Assembly (NCBI RefSeq): GCF_012844345.1
Contig: NZ_CP051625.1
Coordinates: 3,782,001 to 3,846,000 of the forward strand
Direction: 5' to 3'
From: Pseudomonas sp. gcc21
GTDB taxonomy: Bacteria > Pseudomonadota > Gammaproteobacteria > Pseudomonadales > Pseudomonadaceae
Length of the DNA stretch: 64,000 bases
Part shown: positions 18,776 to 28,118 of the stretch, one piece after another
Layout: the number at the start of each line of letters is the position of its first letter
Position numbering within the stretch: the first letter of the stretch is position 1
Translations under genes and position numbers: made by a program
Notes under the pieces: model-generated
What the model was told of the DNA's origin: nothing
Databases searched by the model: none
Seen by the model: the letters and a program-made list of their open reading frames with translations, nothing else

Positions 18776-20620
18776 ATGAAACGTTTAATGTATTCAGGTG
18801 CCGGCCTGCTGGTGCTCCTGCTGGCCTTCATCGCATTCAACATGGCGTCCAGCGTACTGCTGCCAGGCGCCCGGCTGGATCTCACCGATCAGAAGCTCTT
18901 TACCATCTCTGATGGTACCCGCCAGATCCTTGAAGACCTGGAAGAGCCGATTACGCTCAATTTCTTTTTCTCGGACCGCGCCAGCCAGGACATGGTGATG
19001 CTGCGCAACTACGCGCGCCGCGTCGAGGAGATGCTCAAGGAATACGAGCGTGTGGCCGATGGCAAGCTGGACCTGCGGATCATCGACCCGCAGCCGTTCT
19101 CGGAGGCCGAGGACCGCGCCGCCGAGTTCGGATTGCAGGCCGTTCCGCTGTCGCAGTCGGGTGATCAACTGTATTTCGGGCTGGCCGGCACCAACTCGCT
19201 GGCCCAGCGCGAAGTGATCCCGTTCTTTGCCATGGAGCAGGAGGGCTTGCTGGAGTATGAATTGAGCCGCCTGATCAACAGTCTGGCCCAGCCTGACAAA
19301 TCGGAAATCGGCGTTATTTCCGGGCTGCCGATGTCCGGTGGCATGAATCCCATGACTGGCCAGGCCAGTCCGCCGTGGATGGCCTTCGAGCAGGTGCGGC
19401 AGATGTTCGAGCTGCGCGAGCTGGAGCATGATATCGACGAGATTCCGCAGGATCTCGAAGTGCTTTGGTTGGTGCATCCCAAGGCATTGAGCGAGTCGGC
19501 GCTATATGCCATCGATCAATTCGTCCTCCGTGGCGGCCGCTTGCTGGCTTTCATCGACCCGCTCGCCGAGGCAGACCAGAGCCAGGAGGCGATGCTTGAC
19601 GTCATGGCCGACGGCAAGGCGTCGGACCTGGGGCCGCTGCTGGAGCGCTGGGGTGTGCGTTACGATCCGGGCATGGTCGTAGTCGACGCACGCCTCGGCA
19701 TGTCGGTTGGCCGTGGACAGGGTCAGCTGCCTGCGCGGCATATCGGGTGGCTCGAGCTGGAGCCGGCGCAGCTGAATACGGATGACACCGTTACCGCGCC
19801 CCTGAGTTTGCTGACAGTGGGCACCGGTGGTGCGCTGATTCCGCAAGCAAACAGCGAAACGGAGTTCACGCCGCTGTTCTCCAGTACCGCCAACAGCGCA
19901 CTGGTGTCCAGCGAGCGCTTCACCGCGATGCGTGATCCTGAGGTATTGCTTGACGGCTTCAAGGCAGACGAGCAGACCTATCACTTCGCTGCGCGACTGC
20001 AGGGTCCGGCCAAGACGGCATATCCCGATGGCCTTGCCGAGCGCGAGCCAGGCCTGACCGAAGCGGACAATATCAACGTCATGGTGGTTGCCGATACCGA
20101 TATGCTGAGCGATCGCATGTGGGTACAGGTGCAGGATTTCTTCGGGCAGCGCGTACCTCAGCCCTGGGCGGACAACGGTGGGTTGTTGTTCAACGCGCTG
20201 GATAACCTGTCCGGTTCCGAAGCGCTGATCAGCGTGCGGTCACGTGGCGACTTCAGCCGGCCATTCACCGTGGTGGAAGCGCTTCAGCGCAACGCGGAGC
20301 AGCGCTTCCGTGCCAGCGAACAGCGATTGCAGCAACAGCTGGCGGAAACCGAGCAGCGCCTGGCGCAGATGCAGCAGAGCCAGGATCCGACACAGCTGAG
20401 CGAACTCTCCGCTGAACAGGAGCAGGAAATTCAGCGGTATCTGGATCAGAAGCTGGAAATCCGCAAGCAACTGCGTGATGTCCGCTTCCAGCTGAACAAG
20501 GATATCGAGCAGCTCGGCACTCAGCTTAAGGTGATCAATATTGCGCTGGTGCCGGCATTACTCACGTTGGGCGTGCTGTTGTGGTTGTTGGTTGGCCGCC
20601 TGCGCCGGCGGTCTGCCTGA
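18776..20620 (+). CDS. GldG-family ABC transporter auxiliary protein
   Basis: Membrane-anchored extracytoplasmic auxiliary subunit. 614 residues. A TM anchor at about 5-27 is followed by an ABC_transp_aux-type domain (start LTDQKLFTISDGT; then VISGLP and GGRLLAFIDPLAE), a long coiled coil (about 515-590, rich in Q/E/L) and a second TM near 590-608 ending in RLRRRSA. The large middle domain is thus predicted to be periplasmic. ATG 18776 has GAGGAGAC at good spacing; an in-frame TTG at 18755 is rejected. The middle domain in homologues is compared to intraflagellar-transport-like folds; ligand unknown. Confidence 0.88.
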   Translation: MKRLMYSGAGLLVLLLAFIAFNMASSVLLPGARLDLTDQKLFTISDGTRQILEDLEEPITLNFFFSDRASQDMVMLRNYARRVEEMLKEYERVADGKLDLRIIDPQPFSEAEDRAAEFGLQAVPLSQSGDQLYFGLAGTNSLAQREVIPFFAMEQEGLLEYELSRLINSLAQPDKSEIGVISGLPMSGGMNPMTGQASPPWMAFEQVRQMFELRELEHDIDEIPQDLEVLWLVHPKALSESALYAIDQFVLRGGRLLAFIDPLAEADQSQEAMLDVMADGKASDLGPLLERWGVRYDPGMVVVDARLGMSVGRGQGQLPARHIGWLELEPAQLNTDDTVTAPLSLLTVGTGGALIPQANSETEFTPLFSSTANSALVSSERFTAMRDPEVLLDGFKADEQTYHFAARLQGPAKTAYPDGLAEREPGLTEADNINVMVVADTDMLSDRMWVQVQDFFGQRVPQPWADNGGLLFNALDNLSGSEALISVRSRGDFSRPFTVVEALQRNAEQRFRASEQRLQQQLAETEQRLAQMQQSQDPTQLSELSAEQEQEIQRYLDQKLEIRKQLRDVRFQLNKDIEQLGTQLKVINIALVPALLTLGVLLWLLVGRLRRRSA

Positions 20621-20632
20621 GGAGATTCTGCG

Positions 20633-21616
20633 ATGAAAAAGCTGATCGTAGCCTTAGCGCTGCTGACTGTGGCTCTGGTTGTGATTGCCCTGCGTATGCA
20701 GGGTAGCGACCGGGTTGCTGATCTGGAAAGCCGCCCGTTGTTGAGCGAGGAACAACTCGCTCAGCTTGCCGAGGTTGAACGCATCACACTGTCGCGTGGC
20801 GATGCGTCTGTTGAACTGGTGCGTTCGGGCAAGAACTGGGGCGTTGCCGAACATCACCAATTCCCGGCGCAGCGAGAGCGCCTGGCTGCCTTGCTGCACG
20901 CCCTGCGCGGTGCGCGCATTCTTGAGGACCAGACAGCCAATCCCGCGCATCACGCCCGGCTTGGTCTGGATCCGGATGCAGCGAACGCCGAGACACTCGC
21001 TGTGAACCTGCTCAAGGGCGACGCGGAAACCACCCTGCTGTACGGCAATACAGTCGGCACCGGTCAGTTGGTGCGCTTTGCCGAGGATGATCAGGTATGG
21101 CTGGTCAACCGTCCGCTGAACATGACGGTCAATAGCAATGAGTGGTTGGCTCTCGACGTCATCGATATTCCTATGGAGCAACTGTCCTCGGCACGCTGGG
21201 AACATGCTGATGGCGAAATCCTGCAGCTCGACAAGGCCAGGGAAGGGGATTACAACTTCCGTCTGGTCGGGCTGGACCCGGCGCTTCAGGCAGGTAATGA
21301 GCGTTGGATCAACAGCATGGTGCTGGCGCTGGCCAACCTGCGGGCGCAAAGTGTCGCGCTACGTGAAGAGCTGGCGTTGAAAGAGCCGCTGCTGCGCATG
21401 CAGATGCAAACCTGGCAGGGCGCAAAGCTGCATGCCGACCTGCACGATATCGACGGACGCTATTGGCTGGTGATTGATCGCTTCGTCAGCCCGGAGGAGG
21501 TCGAGCTGGAAGTCAACGCCGATGAACGCTGGGCCTATCAATTGGCGATCGGTCAGGTCGAGCAGCTGGTCAAGCGTCACGCGGATATCGTGCGCAACGA
21601 GCCGGAGCAGGAGTAA
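20633..21616 (+). CDS. DUF4340 domain protein, last gene of the ABC operon
   Basis: 327 residues. An N-terminal hydrophobic segment (about 3-21) acts as signal anchor, and the rest is soluble and probably periplasmic. The family pattern is visible in a repeated beta-rich unit that includes ITLSRGDASVELVRSGKNW and the later WEHADGEILQLDK. In this gene order (ATPase, permease, GldG-like, DUF4340) the protein is taken to be a fourth component of the transporter. Start ATG 20633 follows GAGGAG. Function and substrate unknown. Confidence 0.85.
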   Translation: MKKLIVALALLTVALVVIALRMQGSDRVADLESRPLLSEEQLAQLAEVERITLSRGDASVELVRSGKNWGVAEHHQFPAQRERLAALLHALRGARILEDQTANPAHHARLGLDPDAANAETLAVNLLKGDAETTLLYGNTVGTGQLVRFAEDDQVWLVNRPLNMTVNSNEWLALDVIDIPMEQLSSARWEHADGEILQLDKAREGDYNFRLVGLDPALQAGNERWINSMVLALANLRAQSVALREELALKEPLLRMQMQTWQGAKLHADLHDIDGRYWLVIDRFVSPEEVELEVNADERWAYQLAIGQVEQLVKRHADIVRNEPEQE

Positions 21617-21624
21617 CACGTGAG

Positions 21625-21649
21625 AAAAGCTGCCGGGCCACCCGGCAGC
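21625..21649 (-). terminator. Intrinsic terminator between the DUF4340 gene and trxC
   Basis: A 9-bp perfect stem GCTGCCGGG (21629-21637) / CCCGGCAGC (21641-21649) with a CCA loop. On the minus strand it is followed by TTTTC, so it best terminates trxC; it may also stop the convergent ABC operon, though no T-run follows on that side. Confidence 0.7.
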
Positions 21650-21673
21650 GCGTGTGGGTCAGTCGGGCTGCGC

Positions 21674-22108
21674 TCAGCCGAGCTGTTGACTGACCCATTG
21701 TTTGAATTGCGCTGCAGGCAATGCTCCCGCCATGCGCGTGACTTCCTTGCCCCCACGAATCAGCATCAAGGTCGGAATACTGCGGATACCGTACTGGCCA
21801 GCCAGCGCCTGCTCGTCTTCGGTATTGATCTTGACCAGTCTGGCACGAGGTTCAATCGAGGCCGCAGCCTGTTCGAACACGGGAGCGAACTGCAGACAGG
21901 GCCCGCACCAGGGCGCCCAGAAGTCGACTATCAGCGGCAGGTCGGCGGAGGCATGGGTGCGGAACTGCGCTGCGTTCAGCGACACCGGCTGGCCGGTAAA
22001 CAGGGCCTGCTTGCAGACCCCGCAGCGCGGGTCGGCATCCAGCCGGCTGAGGTCGAGGCGATTCTTCCGGTGACAGTGGCCGCAGGCAACGATTATCGGT
22101 TGGTTCAT
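21674..22108 (-). CDS. trxC: Thioredoxin 2 (TrxC)
   Basis: Cytoplasmic disulfide reductase. 144 residues. The active site WCGPC lies in a normal thioredoxin fold (about 40-144), and an N-terminal zinc module with CGHC and CGVC pairs marks it as TrxC rather than TrxA. A GTG at 22111 is directly upstream, but ATG 22108 is better placed behind GGGGAGG. It is the last gene of a minus-strand group with the small gene, rlmA and dapE. Confidence 0.94.
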   Translation of the reverse strand: MNQPIIVACGHCHRKNRLDLSRLDADPRCGVCKQALFTGQPVSLNAAQFRTHASADLPLIVDFWAPWCGPCLQFAPVFEQAAASIEPRARLVKINTEDEQALAGQYGIRSIPTLMLIRGGKEVTRMAGALPAAQFKQWVSQQLG

Positions 22109-22124
22109 CACATCCTCCCCACGT

Positions 22125-22511
22125 TCAGGGCTTCTGTGCCCAGATGAATTCTGCTTCGCCTTCCTCGTTCACTTTCAGCCAGCGGTCAGCATCGGCATCC
22201 CCCTGTTCTTCTGACCAGCCGCCCACCGAACAGCGAACCTCGTGACCCGTAGCCGCCTGAATGGCGCGCGCGCAGTCGAGATCGGTTTCCCAGGGGGTAG
22301 CGTCGCTATCGAACCAGACGCTGGCCCATTTCCCCGCCGCTTTGCGCACGATCATCACTGGAATCGCCTGACCGTTCAGCCTCAGGGTGCCGTGCCGGGT
22401 AAGGCCGTTCCATGCCTTGAGTTCCAGGCCGTCGAAAGTCTGTTCCAACCAGCTGGTCAGTGCGTCGAGATGCTCTTCACGCAGGTAAATCTCTACATCA
22501 GGTTGTCGCAC
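22125..22511 (-). CDS. Conserved small protein of unknown function next to rlmA
   Basis: 128 residues from GTG 22511, which has AGAGGA upstream; a TTG at 22529 would overlap rlmA. Soluble, acidic, rich in Trp (seven or so), with motifs such as VWFDSDATPWETD and VGGWSEEQGDADADRW. No recognisable catalytic signature, signal peptide or TM. It lies 11 bases behind rlmA and 16 bases before trxC, so it is part of that operon. Function unknown. Confidence 0.75.
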   Translation of the reverse strand: MRQPDVEIYLREEHLDALTSWLEQTFDGLELKAWNGLTRHGTLRLNGQAIPVMIVRKAAGKWASVWFDSDATPWETDLDCARAIQAATGHEVRCSVGGWSEEQGDADADRWLKVNEEGEAEFIWAQKP

Positions 22512-22522
22512 GGATATTCCTC

Positions 22523-23325
22523 TCAGCAACGTTGCAGCAGAACCATACGCATGGCCACCTCGAGCCCCGAGAGCCCTGAATCCAGCAGGGTCTGCTGGCG
22601 TTCGGGACGGCTGCGGAAGCCATGTGGTGTCATGCCGATCAGGCTGGCCAGATCAGCTGGCTTCAGATCAAGAGCATAGCGCAGGACCTCGTCATTGACG
22701 ATGCGCAGGCCTTCGGGGAGTTGTTTTATCAGCTCGGGCGTCGGATGAATGCTGTCGTAGAGTTTCTCGCGCAGGCTCAGCAGGTGATTGGCGTCAGGGC
22801 CAACCAGCAGGATATGCCCGCCAGGCTTTACGCTGCGCAAGCATTCATCCCAGGACCAGGGGCTGAACACGCAGAGCGCGGCGTCGAGACTGCCATCGGC
22901 GACCGGCAGGCGCGCGCTGGAGGCGACCATCCACCGGATCGAGCGGCTGCGGCGACAGGCCTTGATGACGGCGTCCTTGCTGATGTCCAGCCCGCCCACG
23001 GCGGTTTCGGGCAGGGCCGCGGCCAGACGTTGTGTGTAATAGCCTTCGCCGCAGCCCATATCCAGCAGCGTGCCTGGCGCCCGCTCGGCAAACAGCCGAT
23101 TGATCGCGTCGCTCACCGGTTGGTAATGCCCTGCATCCAGAAATGCCTGGCGGCACGCCAGCATCCCGGGCGTATCCCCTGGTTGGCGACTGTTCTTGTG
23201 CTGAACCAGTAAAAGGTTCAGATAGCCCTGCCGGGCCTGGTCATAGCTATGGCCGTTGATACAGCGCCAGTTGCGCTCAACGGCGGTCAATGGCTCGCGG
23301 CAGTGTGGACAGATCAGCTCAAGCA

Positions 23326-23326
<1 letters not shown>
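22523..23326 (-). CDS. rlmA: 23S rRNA (guanine-745-N1)-methyltransferase RlmA
   Basis: SAM-dependent enzyme that makes m1G745 in 23S rRNA helix 35. 267 residues. The N-terminal zinc ribbon has CPHC then a CINGH pair; the SAM domain has LLDMGCGEGYYT (about 86-97) and GLDISKDA. Start ATG 23326 overlaps the dapE stop as TGATG; a GTG six bases upstream is an alternative. Tumour-type paralogue RlmA(II) of Gram-positives is excluded by lineage only; the exact position G745 is inferred from family. Confidence 0.9.
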
Positions 23327-24507
<1,181 letters not shown>

Positions 24508-24520
24508 TCACTTCTGTTGC

Positions 24521-24546
24521 CGTTTGATCGCGGCTGTGATCAAACG
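24521..24546. repeat. 9-bp inverted repeat between rlmF and dapE
   Basis: CGTTTGATC (24521-24529) and GATCAAACG (24538-24546), a perfect match across an 8-nt spacer. It lies just beyond the rlmF stop and about 60 bp upstream of dapE, both on the minus strand. It could end rlmF transcripts (no T-run) or be an operator for dapE. Confidence 0.5.
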
Positions 24547-24555
24547 CGAGGCGTT

Positions 24556-25524
24556 CTAGCTCCAGCGTGCTTTGCGCCAGGCGCGACGTTGTTTCTTGTC
24601 GAGGAACGTCCAGGCCAGCATCCGGCTGTGCTTGAGGCCTTGTGTCATCGGCACCACGCGTATGTCACGCGCGCCCAGATCGCGCAATTGCTGTTGCAGT
24701 TCGTCCAGGTTGGCGCCCTTGGAAACCAGGCTGCTGAACCAGAACACCGAGCTGGCGTATTCACTGCTCTCTTTTACCAGGCGACCGAGAAAGCCAATTT
24801 CGCCGCCACTGCAGTACAGCTCACTGGCCTGACCGCCAAAGCTTTGGTGCGGCGTGAGCTGTTTGCCGTGTTGTTCCTCAAGATTGCGCCATTTGCGCTT
24901 GTTGGCCTGCCGGGCTGTCTGAGCGTCGGGATAAAACGGAGGATTGCACAGGGTGAAGTCGAAGCGCTCCCCGGTGCCGACAATGTTGTGCAACAGCTTG
25001 TCATTATCCGGCTGCAGACGCAGCTCTATCTGATCCGCCAGCGATGGGTTGCCATCTATAATGCGCCGCGCGTTCGCCAGCGCTGGTGCGTCAATATCAA
25101 CCCCTACAAAGCGCCAGCCATAATCACGATTGCCGATCAACGGATAGATGAGGTTGGCACCGGTACCGATGTCCAGGCCCTGTAACGTCGGGCCACGTGG
25201 AATCTGCCCGTCGTGACTTTCCCCGATCAGATCGGCCAGGGCATGCACGTAATCGGCCCGGCCGGGCACGGGCGGGCACAAATAACCAGGGGGAATGTCC
25301 CAATCCTGAACGCCGTAGTGGTGCTGGAGCAGCGCTCGATTGAGCGCTTTGACGGCCGTGGGGTTGGTGAAGTCCAGGGTGAGGTTGTGTTTCTTGCCCG
25401 GTATGAGGTATTCGAGCAGCTCAGGCCGCAACTTGCCCAGCGTCTTGAAGTCGTAGCGGCCCTGGTGGCGGTTGCGCGGATGCAGGGCGGCTGTCGGTTT
25501 ACGGGATGCGGACTGGCTGGACAT
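24556..25524 (-). CDS. rlmF: 23S rRNA (adenine-1618-N6)-methyltransferase RlmF
   Basis: SAM-dependent enzyme that makes m6A1618 in 23S rRNA. 322 residues. The family start HPRNRHQGRYDF, the SAM motif LDIGTGANLIYP (about 116-127) and the N6-methyltransferase motif NPPFY are intact, with a basic C-terminus (KKQRRAWRKARWS). Start ATG 25524. Divergent from tcdA across about 200 bp. Confidence 0.94.
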   Translation of the reverse strand: MSSQSASRKPTAALHPRNRHQGRYDFKTLGKLRPELLEYLIPGKKHNLTLDFTNPTAVKALNRALLQHHYGVQDWDIPPGYLCPPVPGRADYVHALADLIGESHDGQIPRGPTLQGLDIGTGANLIYPLIGNRDYGWRFVGVDIDAPALANARRIIDGNPSLADQIELRLQPDNDKLLHNIVGTGERFDFTLCNPPFYPDAQTARQANKRKWRNLEEQHGKQLTPHQSFGGQASELYCSGGEIGFLGRLVKESSEYASSVFWFSSLVSKGANLDELQQQLRDLGARDIRVVPMTQGLKHSRMLAWTFLDKKQRRAWRKARWS

Positions 25525-25723
25525 GGAAAACTCTCGGAAAAGAACGACAGGATACAGGACGGCGGGATCAAAGCAGAATCGGTGTCATGGCAGTGTAGCG
25601 AGCTTCGCCAGACAAGCCCGATCATGCTTCTGCATTTTCATGCACCGCGTCAACGCGGGCTGATCCCTGCCCTGGCAACCAGGTCGCTGCGTTATACTTC
25701 GCGGAGTTGATGATGAGGTGCGC

Positions 25724-26518
25724 ATGAGTACAGATGATCCCCGTTTCGGTGGCATTGCCCGGCTGTATGGTAACGAGGGGCTGGCGCGTCTGCGTGACAG
25801 TCATGTTGCAGTCGTGGGCATCGGTGGTGTGGGCTCCTGGGCAGCCGAAGCCCTGGCCCGCACGGGTATCGGACAGATCACGCTGATTGATCTCGATGAG
25901 GTGTGCCAGACCAATACCAACCGGCAGCTGCCGGCATTGGAAGGGCAGATCGGCCGCCCCAAGGTTGATGTAATGGCGGAACGCTTGCGGGCAATAAACC
26001 CCGATTGTCAGGTTAGCGCGATCATGGATTTCGTGACGGAAAGCACCTTGCCCCAGTACATTATTGAAGAGCTCGATGCAGTGGCCGATTGCATCGATAG
26101 CGTCAATTCCAAGGTGGCGCTGATTGCCTGGTGCCGACGCAGACGTATTCCTATCGTTACGGCTGGCGGCGCCGCCGGGCAGATCGACCCGACCCAGATC
26201 AAGGTGGCGGATCTGTCGAAAACCACCAATGACCCGCTCGCTGCCAAGGCGCGCTCGCAGTTGCGACGCAACCATAACTTCCCCAAGGCCGAGAGCAAAC
26301 GCAGCTTTGGTGTGCCCTGTGTCTATTCGACCGAACAGTTGCGCTACCCGTCATCCGACGGCGGGGTGTGCCGGCAGAAAACCTTCAATGGCGAGACGGT
26401 AAAGCTCGATTGCGAGGGAGGGATTGGGGCCGTTTCGATGGTCACCGGGGCCTTCGGATTGAACGTTTCGGCAAAGATCGTTGAGAGGTTGCTGCGCGGC
26501 GTCAAGCTGGACGTATAG
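25724..26518 (+). CDS. tcdA: tRNA threonylcarbamoyladenosine dehydratase TcdA (CsdL)
   Basis: E1-like enzyme that ATP-dependently cyclises t6A37 to ct6A in tRNA, working with the CsdA/CsdE sulfur relay in E. coli. 264 residues. The nucleotide-binding GIGGVGSWAAEALARTG (about 29-45), the acidic DLDEVCQTNTNRQ and the DCIDSV segment are typical. ATG 25724 follows GAGGTG; a GTG at 25718 is in frame but less likely. A possible -10 TATACT is at 25693-25698. With tsaB in the same window, both ends of the t6A to ct6A pathway are represented. Confidence 0.93.
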   Translation: MSTDDPRFGGIARLYGNEGLARLRDSHVAVVGIGGVGSWAAEALARTGIGQITLIDLDEVCQTNTNRQLPALEGQIGRPKVDVMAERLRAINPDCQVSAIMDFVTESTLPQYIIEELDAVADCIDSVNSKVALIAWCRRRRIPIVTAGGAAGQIDPTQIKVADLSKTTNDPLAAKARSQLRRNHNFPKAESKRSFGVPCVYSTEQLRYPSSDGGVCRQKTFNGETVKLDCEGGIGAVSMVTGAFGLNVSAKIVERLLRGVKLDV

Positions 26519-26553
26519 CGGGGAGTTAAGGCGGCAGAGACGTTCAGGCATGA

Positions 26554-26582
26554 CCAGACGCCCGGCTCAACCGGGCGTCTGG
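26554..26582. terminator. Strong hairpin between convergent tcdA and dapD
   Basis: A perfect 12-bp stem CCAGACGCCCGG / CCGGGCGTCTGG with a CTCAA loop. It ends nine bases from the dapD stop and 35 bases after the tcdA stop, so it can serve both genes. There is no T-run on either side. Confidence 0.6.
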
Positions 26583-26591
26583 CGTTCAGGC

Positions 26592-27626
26592 TCAGTTATG
26601 TGCGTGCAGCATATCGTTGAGCTGGATGGCGCTCTTGTTGGTTTTGCATTCAATGGCACCGGTCTGCGAGTTGCGACGGAACAGCAGATCCGTCTGGTTC
26701 GCCAGGTCACGGGCCTTGACCGTTTCCACCAGATTGTCGGCATCGTCCAGCAACGCAACCTTGATACCCGCCGTGATGTACAGGCCTGCCTCGACAGTGC
26801 AGCGGTCGCCCAGCGGGATACCGATACCGGCATTGGCGCCGATCAGGCAGCCTTCGCCAACAGAGATCACGATGTTGCCGCCACCGGACAGGGTGCCCAT
26901 GGTGGAGCAGCCGCCGCCCAGGTCCGAACCCTTGCCAACGAACACGCCAGCGGAGATTCGTCCTTCGACCATGCTGGTGCCGGCTGTCCCACCGTTGAAG
27001 TTGATGAAGCCTTCATGCATGACCGTGGTGCCTTCCCCGACATAGGCGCCCAGGCGCACCCGTGCGGTATCGGCAATGCGTACTCCGCTGGGAACGACGT
27101 ACTCGGTCATCGACGGGAATTTGTCGATGCTGTGTACATTCAGGGTCTCACCTTTCAGGCGTGCAGCCAGCTGGCGCTGGGGTAGCTCATTCACATCGAT
27201 GGCGCCGTGGTTTGTCCAGGCAACGTTCGGCAGCAACGGGAAGATACCCGCCAGTACCACGCCGTGGGGCTTGACCAGGCGGTGCGACAGCAGATGCAGC
27301 TTCAGATACGCCTCGGGTGTGGACGAGGGCGCTTCGTCAGTTGCCAGAACGGTTGCTACCAGCGGCTTGTTGCTGCTGGTCAGCTGAGCGACAAGGGCAC
27401 CCGTTTCGGCGAAGCCGGCTGCTTCGATGGCTTTGCCCAGTGTCTCGCACTGGCTCGGAGAAACGGCTATTGCCTGGTTGCCGCCTTCGTAGCCGAGGTG
27501 CTCAGCCACTACCTTCAACAGCGCGCTGTCAGGGTTGAGCAGGGGCTGGGGGTAGAACACCTCCAGCCAGTCACCTGCACTGTTCTGGGTTCCGATGCCG
27601 AAGGCCAGGCTGAAACATTCGCTCAT
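26592..27626 (-). CDS. dapD: 2,3,4,5-tetrahydropyridine-2,6-dicarboxylate N-succinyltransferase
   Basis: Succinylates tetrahydrodipicolinate with succinyl-CoA in the diaminopimelate/lysine pathway. 344 residues, the length of the pseudomonad DapD class. The C-terminal half is a left-handed beta helix with hexapeptide repeats (VRIADTARVRLGAYVGEGT, then GRISAGVFVGKGSDLGGG). I chose ATG 27626, which gives MSECFSLAFG and has AAGGA upstream; an in-frame ATG at 27644 is an alternative. Third gene behind dapC and the arsC-like gene. Confidence 0.95.
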   Translation of the reverse strand: MSECFSLAFGIGTQNSAGDWLEVFYPQPLLNPDSALLKVVAEHLGYEGGNQAIAVSPSQCETLGKAIEAAGFAETGALVAQLTSSNKPLVATVLATDEAPSSTPEAYLKLHLLSHRLVKPHGVVLAGIFPLLPNVAWTNHGAIDVNELPQRQLAARLKGETLNVHSIDKFPSMTEYVVPSGVRIADTARVRLGAYVGEGTTVMHEGFINFNGGTAGTSMVEGRISAGVFVGKGSDLGGGCSTMGTLSGGGNIVISVGEGCLIGANAGIGIPLGDRCTVEAGLYITAGIKVALLDDADNLVETVKARDLANQTDLLFRRNSQTGAIECKTNKSAIQLNDMLHAHN

Positions 27627-27656
27627 GGGGGTATTCCTTTGCATGGTTCGTGGAGA

Positions 27657-28034
27657 TCAATCGAAAGCGCGTGCGTAAAGCTCGGGCTTGAAGCCCACCA
27701 GGCGTTCCGAGCCGATATCGAGTACCGGTCTCTTGATCATTGAAGGGTTGGCTTGCATCAGTGCAACAGCCTTGTCGGTGTCTATGTCCTGCTTGTCTGC
27801 GTCGGCAAGCTTGCGGAAGGTGGTGCCTTGACGATTGAGAATCTTTTCCCAGCCATGCTCGTTGCACCAGGCATTGAGTCGCTCAGCGTCGATGCCTTCC
27901 TTCTTGTAATCAAGGAAGCGATAAGCAATGCCCTGCTCGTCGAGCCAGGTACGGGCTTTCTTCATGGTGTCGCAAGCCTTGATGCCGTACAGGCAAATCG
28001 GGCTGGCGTCACGGCTGGATAGTTCGTCAGACAC
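27657..28034 (-). CDS. ArsC/Spx family protein (YffB-like)
   Basis: 125 residues, thioredoxin-fold ArsC family. The redox-type Cys is in YGIKACDTMKKA (C21), and the family KRPVLDIG segment with the conserved Arg is present, but the arsenate-reductase HxPxCGTS pattern is absent, so arsenate reduction is not claimed. In E. coli the relative yffB stands beside dapE, and here the gene lies between dapD and dapC, suggesting a conserved but undefined link with diaminopimelate synthesis. Confidence 0.88.
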   Translation of the reverse strand: MSDELSSRDASPICLYGIKACDTMKKARTWLDEQGIAYRFLDYKKEGIDAERLNAWCNEHGWEKILNRQGTTFRKLADADKQDIDTDKAVALMQANPSMIKRPVLDIGSERLVGFKPELYARAFD

Positions 28035-28118
28035 GGGCGTCTCCCTAAAGGCCGGGGCCGAAAAAACGAGGGCCGGATTATGCCACGTCGGTGCTGCGGC
28101 TGTCAGGCAGCGTGCAAT

